Shown one piece after another: positions 21,441 through 31,074 of a DNA stretch of 64,000 bases. Below the pieces are notes generated by a model that was not told the DNA's origin, did no database searches, and saw only the letters and a program-made list of their open reading frames with translations. Numbering within the stretch: position 1 is the stretch's first letter; the number at the start of each line of letters is the position of its first letter. Made by a program: the position numbers and the translations under genes. Origin of the DNA: Dryocosmus kuriphilus (lineage: Eukaryota; Arthropoda; Insecta; Hymenoptera; Cynipidae); the NCBI GenBank assembly GCA_038277395.1, contig CM076192.1, forward strand, positions 17,212,299-17,276,298, in the 5' to 3' direction.

Positions 21441-21879
21441 TAACCAAATTCGACTCATTTAATGAACATTTTATAGTTTTGGCCAGAAATTTTGGATTTC
21501 AGACCACTATGCCATGGGAGCACCTATCGACCACAAGAAACGTACACCCATCGCTGAGCTGGTCGTTCGGGTCGGTCCTGGTGAATGGTAAGTGTAGGAG
21601 TACCTACTCCTTACGATTCCCTTGACCTTCTGCCTGCCATAGGAGCGCCTATCGTTAGGGAGAAGGCATGAATTTCACCGGGTGAGAGCTCACCGATGTG
21701 CTCGGTAAGTCGCGCTCGACTCATCTGACGACTTTGCATCGTGCGTCCAGTTTTAAAGAAACCAGCCGGTGCTGGCTGCTGACGGTCAGTGGTGGGAGAG
21801 CGTGGTGGGAAGGTAGCCCCTCTGTGGAAGGCCTCTAGGCTTGCCTGGATCTTGCGTGCGCGGTGACACATTGGCTGCG

Positions 21880-22405
21880 TGATTGATTAATTATTAATTA
21901 ATTTTTTATTTATTGATTGATTGATCAACTTAGTATATTCTTTTTAAAACTTATTTTGGCGTATTTTCCTGGACTTTTTCTGTTTCTGTTGAGATTTGCA
22001 ATGTGTAGTGTATTTTGGGCAAGATTTGTGTTTGGAGTTAGCGAGAACATGTTTTTCCGCTGATTCCAGATATATTAGTAAGAATGTGTCACCCATTTCG
22101 TCTTGGTCTTCAGTCAGCTCTCATGGGGAAGAAATCATGTCGTTTTCATGGAATAGCACGCACTGACATTCTTTTGGTTAACTTATTTATTTACTCTTGC
22201 CTTGAAAAGTATGTTACATGAAAACAGAAACGTTGGCAATTTTTTATAAATGTTTTTCTGTTTAGGATTTAAAAACTAAAAAATATAAAAAGATGGGGAA
22301 AAGAATAAGGAAGATGTTTTGTATGTCCCCTTCATTTTCTTTCCTCCTTTTTTAGTTTTTTCTTTTTAATGTTTAATTAAAAATGTTTAAGAGCATGTGC
22401 CACTG
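21880..22405. other. No gene seen
   Basis: AT-rich flank beginning with TGATTGATTAATT-type simple sequence. No coding signal on either strand. Confidence 0.4.
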
Positions 22406-22409
22406 AAAT

Positions 22410-23095
22410 TGTAAATAAAATATCGGACAGAAACTTTGGGAAATATATTAGAAGACATTAAACTGCGTTTATATACATTATTTGAGTAAGAATTTTGAAA
22501 AAAGTTTTTTCGACGAAATTAAAACGGGAAGCATTTTTCAGACTAGTTTCAATCAACACCGCTCCCAATAGCAACGCGATAGCGCGCAGTGTGCGACACA
22601 CCTCGGTTTCACTGCCAGATGACGCCGCGAATACACATATTAGTATATATATTTGCACTGTACGTACAAAAATTATTGCATATAATATTTTTTAAAGATG
22701 TTTGCCTGATTTTCTTCAAGAGAGAGGAGTCGTTTACCTCAATACTGCTCAACTGAAAAAAGGACATTGATTACAGAGTTTAACAGCACGGTCGGTATCC
22801 CTGTGAATTTATTTAGTTAACACAAATATTTTTACATTATTTCCACTTAAATTGCGTATGTAAACGTAGTTTATTGTCCCCTTTTGCTTCTTTGAAAGTT
22901 TTAGGCCAATATATCATGTATAAAAAATGTTTCGTGGTTCAAAATATTTCTGGAGAAGCTCCAAGAAATTTCCAGCTTTAATTTCGTCGAAAAAAACTTT
23001 TTTCAAAATTTCTACTCAAATATTGTATACAAACGCAATTTATTGTCTTCTCATGCATTTCCCAAAGTTTCAGTCTTATTTTTTATTTACAAAGA
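22410..23095. repeat. Inverted repeat (foldback) with internal direct copy
   Basis: Arms of about 120 bp: 22410-22530 (GAAACTTTGGGAAAT ... TTTTTTCGACGAAATTAAA) pair with 22975-23095. A degenerate direct copy of the arm (AATTGCGTATGTAAACG, TTTATTGTC) lies at about 22850-22960. Non-coding. Confidence 0.6.
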
Positions 23096-24425
23096 AAGTT
23101 CTGTGATTCAAAAGATAAGTTGATAAATGCTCAAAATTGAGGTCGGTAATATAGGAATTTTGTGTGTGGCACCTGTCCTTAAGGTTTCGTGGTCCAAATT
23201 TGATCGGCAGTTTCTTGTTTAAAAAAAAAGGGATTTTAGACTTTCTAGGAATTTCCAAAATAAGACCAATCAGGGTCCCACAGAGGTTTTAAGGGGCCCA
23301 GGGCAGAAAACTGTGGGGCCCTTCTTTGGAATCATCATCTTCTGTTTTTCTTAGTGTGAATAGATCGACGCGGGGTCTACAATAGATCGGGAATCCAAAT
23401 CGCAAGCGTGTTGCAGCTGAAAGTAGCACATAGATCTCAAACGGAGAGAGTCCGTCGCATGCAAGACTTTCGTCTGAGACGAAACACATTGGTTTCCATA
23501 AGTTTATAAAATTTTATAAGTTATTTGAAATTTTGGAAGTTTATTGACCTTTTAGAAATTTATAAAAGCTTTAGAAATTTATCAAAGTTTGGAATCTTTG
23601 GTAATTTATAAAAATGTATGGTGACTGATCACAGAAATATTTCACAGAAAAAAAAAGTCTTGATTCAAGCCCAAGAATGAACTAATTTTAAGGTGTAACA
23701 AAAAGAAGACCACTTTTTCTAAAGACTAGCTTACGATTGAGGTTTCAAAAGAAAATGCTTGTAGAAATAAAGAGAAGCCGTTTCGTGGGCTTAAAAATGC
23801 GCCTAAGCTAGAATATGGACTTGAACTTAGTCGCTATGCGGATTGAAACCAGTTGGAAAGGGAATGAAGGCTTAAGTAAAGAACTTCTACAGACTAAAAA
23901 TTAGACCACGATGACAGCATGAATTAAGCCAATATGCGATTTTGAAATAAGCATCTGATCCGTTTTAAATTTAACCTAAAATATAACTAAAATGTGACGC
24001 AAGGGCGGAAAGCAAAAGATTTACAGAAAAAGTTTGTTTATCAATATGGAGCTATAATAACAATTATTTAACTTAAAATAACTTTATTTTAAGCAAAAGA
24101 ATTGTTTTTATAGCCCCCTATTGACAAACAAACTTTTTCTGTAGTTATTTTTGCTTTTGAGTGAATTAAAATTTTTTGTGGTTATGAAAATGTACTTTAC
24201 ATTTTTATATATTTCAGTTTACATGTAAAACTTAAATTAATGGGGAAGTATTTCGAACTGAAGAACATAGTAAAAACAGTCTGTATTGACTATCGCTTAA
24301 ATCTAAAAGGAGCGTAAACAATTTTAAATTAAATTAGAGTAAGATTTAAGACATCCTACTGATATTTAAAAAGTTTGGGTTTTTCCAGGATATTAAGGAT
24401 TGTTCGGATTTTGCGTAGTACTGGC
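23096..24425. other. Non-coding, with hairpin at 24015-24168
   Basis: Mostly AT-rich without coding signal. A hairpin relic lies at about 24015-24168: TACAGAAAAAGTTTGTTTATCAATA pairs, apart from small mismatches, with a downstream segment ending AACTTTTTCTGTAG. Confidence 0.5.
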
Positions 24426-25400
24426 TCACCTTGTTTTTTGTAGCAGCACTGCGACAATGAAAGTAAATGCTATTTTAGCATCGCTTGGGTATTCAATATT
24501 AAAAATCCAATACAAAGCGTACATTTGTACCAACGCATCTATAGCTGTGCCGCAAAATAGTGGTTCCGAATCAACATAAACAGAGAAAGTGAGATTTGGT
24601 ATCTCCGTTACTCCCAATACCGATAAGTCGCGGTGGCTCATCTGCCTTTGGTATTGTCTCTGAGATTGTTTTCCCATTCTGAAAGCAAATATTTTTTTAA
24701 CTCAAAATTTTAAAATAAGTCAGCGGAATAAAAAAGAAAGGGAAATTGCAATCTGATTTTAAAAATAAATCATTTTGTACGCACCTCAAAAATTTCCAAT
24801 GAATTCCTAGTCGTGCTCTTCTCACTGACTTTTTTTGTTTTAAAGTGCTGAGTAACTTCTTGTAGAATCATAACGGTTATTTGGTCAAGAGATAAGGAGC
24901 TTAGATTTAGAGTATCAGGGAAGAAGAAATTCATCAAACTCGGCAGTGCAGAAATCCAATTTTATTTTATTTTTGAATTCTTTAGACCGACTCCGGCTTC
25001 AAATTCCAAGAATAATTAAAGAAATAAACAAATTTCCTGATAATATTGCATCGACCAGAAGGCGTAAAAAATTCGACCATTAATCGCATCTGTAAGTTCT
25101 ATATAAATAAATGGAATTAATTTAATTTAATATTATTGAATCAGAATTCTTTAATGCTGGATAATCGTTTAGGTGTTTTGCAGCTGATGAAGCCTTCTTT
25201 GCATCCTGGCGTTATAAAACATAAATGGATGGATTTGTCTTCTTTATTTATTCTTTTATGTGTTCCTTTATTTCGCCTAGGCTTCGGTGGACTTTATTCT
25301 CCGTAGAATTCCTTTGGGCTCTTTTCTTGCCATATTGGATCATATTTTTGAACCCCTTCTTCATCTCAGCTGCTACACGGTCTAAAAGGTTTAATAAAAT
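24426..25400 (-). pseudogene. Decayed multi-exon gene of an unnamed insect repeat-associated family
   Basis: Two exons read clearly on the minus strand. The upstream exon (about 24785-24970) reads SLSLDQITVMILQEVTQHF and ends LEIFE before a GTGCGT donor. The next begins after the acceptor TTTGCTTTCAG at 24678, starts NGKTISETIPKADEPPRLI, then needs a one-base frame change to continue as NLTFSVYVDSEPLFCGTAID and ALYWIFNIEYPSDAKIAF. It ends at LLQKT with an AAG|GTGAGC donor. Farther upstream, 25180-25390 gives Lys-rich segments (AAEMKKGFKNMIQYGKK; HLNDYPALKNSDSI) that also look coding. The pattern resembles a family of uncharacterised, SAMD3-like insect proteins often repeated in genomes. That recognition is from memory and tentative. 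Function unknown. Confidence 0.5.
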
Positions 25401-26229
25401 TTCGTAAGAAAATGATAAAAAAAATCTTGAACTGAGAACATATTAAATTTATTTAACTTTACGTTCGTTATAATAAATATTTCAAGCTAAAATTAATTTT
25501 AGAAACCTCCTTCTACATGAAACGCAGGTATGTTGATTATTTTTAGTGCAAAATATTTATTACTGCGAACGTAAAGTTGGGTGCATTGAATTTTCTCTTA
25601 TGATAATTAACATATGATTTTCATTATTCATGATAATAAATGTGATCGTAAAGCGAATAGTGTAAAATCATAATGTAATGAAATATATAGTACGAAATAT
25701 TTAAACTAAAAAAAAACTAGAAAGATGAATTTCTGACATAACCCACAAAACAACATGTATAATCCACACATCTGTAAGGAATGTAAAGAGTAAAAAGTTT
25801 ATATTATTCAAAAAATCTTCTTGTTATTTTCAGACGAGAAAAACGCAAGGAAATCCACGAGGATTTTCAAATTCCTCAAAGAATTCCGCGAAGGTTAATT
25901 CTCTGACCCGTGGGTTTCTTCGAGGATATCGAAAAAATTCTCATTTCACTCCTCCGAAAATAATAAGAGGACCTCCTCGAGAATTTTTTCCATAGGGTAA
26001 ATATATATGAATTTATTTGTAGAAGGAATTAAGAAAACGCACTTTTTGAAGTAATACTACATCTACTTATAATTTTAAAAGCATTATGAATAAAAAGAAA
26101 TGTTTCAAATCAGGAAGCATACTACACATTTTTAGGTCAAGTCGGTTAACCCAAGAAATATAAACGATGTGCGTGACGCATTTCAGAAGGTACCTGCGGA
26201 GATGTGTTGGAAAAAGCAAAAGTGATTTC
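25401..26229. other. No gene seen
   Basis: AT-rich. About 25830-25990 has several copies of CGAGGA/TCCTCG and GAATTTTTTCC in both orientations, possibly a small inverted-repeat relic. The segment just before 26230 may be upstream sequence of the recombinase fragment at 27968. Confidence 0.35.
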
Positions 26230-26238
26230 TATGGATTC

Positions 26239-27966
26239 ACTACCTTCCTCTTCTGTTTATTTATACTTTCTCCCTTTTACGGGTTTGAGAGTCTTTGCAT
26301 AACCATACATTCTTCTGCCGCATATACATACATTTCCTTATTTCTATCTTAACATTATATACACATATTTTCTTAATCTCTAAACTTAGCCTAGGCGCTT
26401 CTATTCGAGACCTTGGGCTTCAGCTTCCTTTTACCACTGCCATTCTGTTGGTGGTATATAAATCCGCGACATAAATCTACAACGAGTCTCCTCCTCGTTC
26501 ATCCAGTACCTACACGCTCATACACTCTCTCCCATTCTAAATCTTATCACTCTATTCCATTTACTCTCCTTTCTTAGCCTTTTCAGATATTCTGGTTTCC
26601 CTTCCCACTTGACCATCCTGTACCAGCTATTGTACCTTGACTCCAAGATTTTTCTCCACCTTTCCTCTCCTTGTGTCGCCAGAATATCGTCCTCTATTAC
26701 TTGCCAGTCTCTACTCCACACACTGACACTCCATTCTCTCTTTCTTGCGTATCTTTCTTCTTCCCATTTCGACCGTCCCATGTTCCCCCTCCTCTCATTG
26801 TCTTCTATCTTACACACGCTTTTGCAATCTTAATTTCTTCTCCCCTCCTTAGTTTTTTTTCAAAATTCCAAGCTCTTTTTAGCTGCCTTACCACCATTTT
26901 TTTCTCGACCTATCTCTTCCCTCAACATATAACCTGGGCAGATCCATCCACCCCCATGACCCATCTCAGAAATCTTTCCTCCTCGCTTCCTAGCCTCACT
27001 AACAGTAGACCTTTTGTCCCTTCCCTTCTCCCTCTTCTCTTTACCTCTTCAACCCTTACTTGCACTCCAGTGTCTTTCATCAGTTTCCTAACCTCCTTCT
27101 CTCCTGTTCCGCTGTCTGTTTTCATGCCTTTAACTATCAGATTTCCTTCCTCTTTGCCCTTTCCTGTCCTTCAATTCTTCTTTCCACTTGTATCAGTCTC
27201 CTAATTACTCTCTCGCTATCTTCTTTCGATTGCTCACTACCCGAACCCTCTTCCCCCCTATGCTCATACCTCATTTCCAGTTTCCTCACTCTCTCCTCTG
27301 TCTGCTTCATTTCCTTTTTCCTTTCTGCCTCGTTCTCCCTCTGCCTTTTCTCTATGCTTTCCACTTTATTCCATACCTTTTCTTTCTCCAGTTCCCATCG
27401 TTCATCCTATTCTTCCCATTTCTCTCTCACTTTCCTAAACTCCTTCCTGACGATCTCTTCCCCTTTCCTCTGCATGTCTTCAAACCTTTCATATGTCTTT
27501 TCTTTAAATCCTTTAATTAACGCTTCTATCTTGTGGAACATATCCCTCTCCCCTCTTTCCCGCGGTCCCTCTTCGTCTATCCCCTCACTTCCCCTTGCCC
27601 GTTAATTCTTTTTACCCTATGCCACCACCTACAAACATACCCTCTTAACCCCAAGCCTTCACCCTCGATGTAATCACTTTCGCTTATTATCCTCCCGCGC
27701 TCTCGCCATTCCTACATTCTGATCAAAACGCTCAAACGACGTTATTGACAGCCTAACCTAAAATCACCATTCATTCACTTTTCTCATTTTTCACATTCAT
27801 TGATACTTCTTTTTGCACCTCCTTCACTCACCCTTAAGCATTCAACCGACACTTTTTTACTCACCACACTTTCACCCTTCTCGATCAACTCGTTCCCTTT
27901 CTTTAGCCAAAAGGATAGCACATGAAAAACACCGTACGTACACTATACGCACTGGAAACGGAAGCT
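26239..27966 (-). mobile_element. LINE copy 2, half-LINE with target duplication
   Basis: Minus-strand LINE of the same family as the copy at 36365. The 5' start (CTTCCGTTTCCAG, minus) is at about 27964. The 3' UTR (AAAGGGAGAAAGTATAAATA) ends near 26254. TATGGATTC occurs on both sides (26230-26238 and 27967-27975), a probable target duplication. The body holds ORF1 joined to the last third of ORF2; endonuclease and reverse transcriptase are gone. The junction is near 26975, where ORF1 codons (LVRLGSEEE) run straight into the ORF2 C-terminus (RFLRWVMG). Confidence 0.75.
26518..27605 (-). pseudogene. LINE ORF1 fused to ORF2 C-terminus by internal deletion
   Basis: From 27605 downward: polar N-terminus, Lys/Glu-rich coiled coil (27137-27364 and nearby, with one stop near 27408 and one frame change), and the RRM-like part (27125-26980). 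Then in the same frame come RFLRWVMGVDGS and the ORF2 tail: after another frame change, IEDNERRGNMGRSKWEEE and ILESRYNSWYRMVKWEG, both near-identical to 40450-40720. The C-terminal zinc motif of ORF2 is absent or decayed. A chimera of RNA-binding protein and ORF2 tail, with no enzyme activity expected. Confidence 0.65.
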
Positions 27967-27967
27967 T

Positions 27968-28317
27968 ATGGATTCGTTGCCTAAAAAATCAAAACTGGAC
28001 TATACCAAAGGATATAATACTTTCAAAGCATGGAGTAAAATGAAGCATACATCGTCTTTTAACGAAGCAGTTATCATTGTATATTTTAATGTGTTATCCG
28101 AAAAACTGTCATCAGCGACATTATGGGCAAAGTATTCCAAGTTAAGGTGGAAAATAAATAAATTTGATGGAATCGATATAGGAAATTATAAAAAGTTACT
28201 TGGGATTTTTAAAACTATTACATGCAAATTATGTTCCAAAGAAATCGAATTTTCACTGCAAAAGATATCCCTAAATTTTGTAAGGAAGCCCCAAACAATC
28301 AGTATTTAGACGTAAGG
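27968..28317 (+). pseudogene. Crypton-like tyrosine recombinase, N-terminal domain exon
   Basis: Plus-strand frame from ATG 27968. It reads LPKKSKLDYTKGYNTFKAW, then ENV-like AVIIVYFNVLSEKLSSATLW, then YSKLRWKINKFDGIDIGNY. This is the helical DNA-binding domain that precedes the catalytic domain in Crypton and DUF3504-type tyrosine recombinases. After about residue 94 a frame change is needed to reach RIFTAKDIPKFCKEAPNNQY, the usual end of that domain, followed by a GTAAGC-type donor near 28318. The catalytic Arg-His-Arg-Tyr part was not found downstream. The LINE at 26239-27966 inserted at the ATG and separates this exon from its upstream sequence. Classification is from family knowledge; no alignment was run. 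Confidence 0.6.
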
Positions 28318-28329
28318 GTAAGCACAATA

Positions 28330-29689
28330 TAAAAGTCATTATTTTTTTTTGCTTTTATATAATTTTTTCGTTATTTATTTTATTATATTTATTATTCTTT
28401 TTGTTTATTATATTTATTTATTTTCTAATATTAATAATTTTTTTTTCAATAAATAGTTCTGTTTTTATATTTTATTATCTATGTATTTATTTATTTTATT
28501 TATTTTCTATTATTACTTATTTTTTTGTTCGTCAAATAGTTTTGTTTTTATTTTTTATTATTTTTTTTTTTTTTTTTTTGGTATTTATAATCCTTTTTGC
28601 GGAGGCCCCGCCCCCCAAACCCCCAGCAGGGGCTTCGCCACCTACATCTCCATCAAGGTCTTTGCCCCTGGACACCTTCTGTGCCCCAAGCCCCGGCCGC
28701 CCCTTACACACAGTCTCTCTAACTACTTTCTTCTTCAATTACAGTGTTCTTCTTCAATTACATAAAACCATTTCTTACTTTCCAGAAAATATTCATTGTC
28801 AGACTTATGTAGATTTTAAAATAGATAATTTAGTGTTAAATTAAAAAGAAGTGAAATAATTAAATGTAATTTTATGTAATTAATATAAATAACATGTAAT
28901 TACTTTAAATAACATCTAATTAAATTTAAAAGTCAATAATATAAACTTTAAGTTTATTTATCCTAAAAAATTTTGATGTAGGTTTGAATTTGGCTGCCTT
29001 TGAACAAAAAAATTGTATATGCTACCCCGGACGCATTGCATCATTCTCGCTCGTCGACTTTGGACGCCTCGCTACGCTCGGCCCTAAAGCTCGCACTTGC
29101 CGAGAATGATACATTTCGCGTCCTTGCAGCATAATATACTAACATATACCTGTTTAAAAGATTATTTATCGATGATCATAATTAGTCAAAATGATATAAA
29201 TAGTGGAAAATTATTAAACCACATTTTTAAATGAGTTATATAAAGGTGTAAAATAAGAGTCTCATAAAATTGTAGAGACTCAGATTGTTAGAAGGTCACA
29301 TTTTGAAAATATTGAAAATAGAACGTATAGTCGAACATACATACGATAAATTACGCACTGATTTTAACGAGTGTTTACATTATGTAAATGAAAACTAATT
29401 TAAATCTGATTTTCAAATAACCACAGATGAGATGGAGGGAAATTTAAAATTAAACTTAAAATTTATCAAAAGAAAAAATTGTTTAATTCAAGATGCAATT
29501 ATAAAACTTATTATTTTCAATATTTCCCTTTTTAAATTTATAGAAATGTTCATGAATTTATTAATAAAAATCGATTCAAGAATGAATCTTCTATAAGTAT
29601 TATGTTCTCTAGCTGAAATCTTTATATCTTTAAGATCAAAATTAAACAAAAGATCAAACCTCCAAGAATGTTGTGATAAATTTGTGTTT
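28330..29689. other. Non-coding, AT-rich with two GC islands
   Basis: 28340-28590 is T-rich simple sequence. 28597-28730 is an abrupt GC-rich island (GGCCCCGCCCCCCAAACCCC). 29028-29135 is a second island (GACGCATTGCATCATTCTCG ... CGAGAATGATACATTTCGCG), itself an imperfect inverted repeat. No gene in either. The segment after 29230 may include 3' sequence of the Penelope-like element. Confidence 0.45.
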
Positions 29690-31050
29690 AAACTCCCTAC
29701 CTGGCAATCATGTACGTACGTGTTCTAAAATTCTGGTTTTTAATCGTCGACCAGTCTCACCTATATATGTATGCTTTGTTACAATGTTTACATTTAATTA
29801 AATAAACGACATCTGACTGATTTTTTACATTTTCGCGATCTTTTTTATTAAAAATAACATTATTAATACTATTATTGTTTTTAAAATAGTCATTGATATT
29901 AAATTTTTTTAAAGAAGACCTCAATCTTTCGGAGAGACCTTGGATATAAGGTAAAGTGACTTATGTCATTTTTGTTATAAGAATTTAACCATTTATTCTT
30001 TTTGTTATTGATAATTGAAGCGTTATAACTTTCATTAATATGTTCTTTGATGACACTGTCAATAAGAGCTAGAGGGTAATTGTTTTGTTGGAGAATTTGT
30101 TTTATATGTTTTAAGTTATCTTTTCTGAATTTTTTGTCACTGAATTTTAAACAACGGTCAACTAATCCCTTTATTAAGCTGATTTTGTGGCAAGACATAT
30201 GGTGGGTTACAAAATTTAAATATCTACCAGAGTTAGAAGGTTTTTTATACTAAATTGGTAATTAAGTTTTCATCACATGTTTTTCATCACATGTTTTCAT
30301 AATGGATAAATCTAAAAAGTTTAGTGAGTCGTTATTTTCAACTCCGAAAGTGAGTTGAATAGAATCTTCGATGCTGTTAAAAGTAATAAGTAAATCGTCA
30401 ATTTTATTGGTCGGAACAATTGTGAAAATATCATCAACATATCGTTTGTAAAGTATAGGTTGACAATCCAATTTGTCAAGAGCTCTTCTTTCAATGTCTT
30501 CTAAAACTAAATTAGATATAATAGTTGATAATGGGGAGCCCGTAGGGCATCCTGAAGTTTTTAAATAAAATTTGTTATTAAATGAAAAAATAGTATTGTT
30601 AAATACAGTTCTCTTAGCGACCAAAACTTCATTCTTTGATATTTTAGTTAGGTTTTGTTAAAGATTTCATTTTTCTTCAAGACAATCCAATGCTAAGTCA
30701 AGAGATAGTATATTATAAAACATGGACACAACATCCAGGAATGCTAAAGAATGAGTTTTTGGCACTTTAATATCTTTTAATGTGTGTTTAAGTTCAAAAC
30801 TATCTTTTACAAAAGAATTTGTTTTTCCAGAAGCAGGTTTAAAATATTTGTTAAGAATTTTGCTAGATTATATGTAGGTGAGGCAATAGTAGAAACTATT
30901 AATCGCCAATCTAAACCAGACTTGTGAGTTTTTGGTTAAGCGTAAGTTTTAGCAACAACACTATTATGAGTTTTTAACATATATGTGGCTCGGTTATTAA
31001 TATAACCTTTTTTATTCCATCTGTAACAATATCATTGTACTTGTTTTCCA
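29690..31050 (-). pseudogene. Penelope-like element, RT to GIY-YIG (copy A)
   Basis: Read from 31050 downward. ENKYNDIV and LPKTHKSGLDWRLIVSTIAS open the RT fingers. Then come SPTYNLAKFL, SLAFLDVVSMFYNILSLDL (catalytic Asp in DVVSMF), after a break TSGCPTGSPLSTIISNLVLE, and YKRYVDDIFTIVP with the YVDD box. The linker follows (IKGLVDRCLKFSDKKFRKDN at 29899-30198), and near 29740-29830 the GIY-YIG core TYIGETGRRLKTRILEH after a one-base slip. Penelope-like elements combine an RT with a GIY-YIG nuclease. This copy has several stops and frame changes and is cut off at 31056, where the giant palindrome starts with a GA repeat. Confidence 0.8.
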
Positions 31051-31074
31051 TAGTAGGAGAGAGAGAGAGAAATA

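Larger units (their letters stand above)
17904..21511 (+). mobile_element. Transib-family DNA transposon (RAG1-like)
   Basis: Left end CACAGTGGTCGGAAA and right end TTTCAGACCACTATG are imperfect terminal inverted repeats. The left heptamer is exactly CACAGTG, the consensus V(D)J signal heptamer; the right reads CATAGTG. The 5-bp CCATG is duplicated at 17899-17903 and 21512-21516. Without the element the flanks join as GTGGCCATGGGAGCACC, matching other units of the host array. Total length 3608 bp. Inside is a transposase gene with GT-AG introns (18172-20752), then a tandem array of about 120-bp units. The family is assigned from the transposase, the 5-bp GC-rich duplication and the termini. 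It interrupts the LTR element, so it inserted later. Confidence 0.9.
13319..21879 (-). mobile_element. Non-autonomous LTR retrotransposon (Gypsy-type primer site), split by Transib
   Basis: Two homologous terminal repeats (13319-14085 and 16645-21879) flank about 2.5 kb of internal DNA. On the minus strand the upstream LTR ends in GTTACA and is followed at once by TGGCGCCCGAACAGG, the start of the classical lysine-tRNA primer binding site (16631-16644 on the plus strand). The downstream LTR also ends in GTTACA, at 13319, then AT-rich flank. No protease, RT or integrase can be read, so the element needed proteins from a relative. The upstream LTR was later interrupted by a Transib transposon. 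The other LTR edge, defined by shared GGCTGCG at 14085 and 21879, is approximate, and no target duplication could be fixed. Confidence 0.7.
16645..21879 (-). repeat. Upstream (5') LTR, expanded and interrupted
   Basis: Starts TGTAACGGTTGG at 16645 and ends near GCTGCG at 21879. Without the Transib insertion it is about 1.6 kb, twice its partner. The excess is a 560-bp segment (16690-17250, GTGTGTGTGCG-rich) and extra 134-bp tandem units (near 17297, 17430, 17564, 17704 and 17838). The part after the insertion (21512-21879) matches 13735-14085 closely. Confidence 0.65.

Noticed and set aside
23289..23489. 66-codon minus-strand frame with mixed composition
   Set aside because: Not low complexity, but no family recognised, no splice signals and nothing continuing it.
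25225..25407. Plus-strand hydrophobic 60-codon frame
   Set aside because: The minus strand here gives the Lys-rich coding-like sequence of the decayed gene at 24426-25400.
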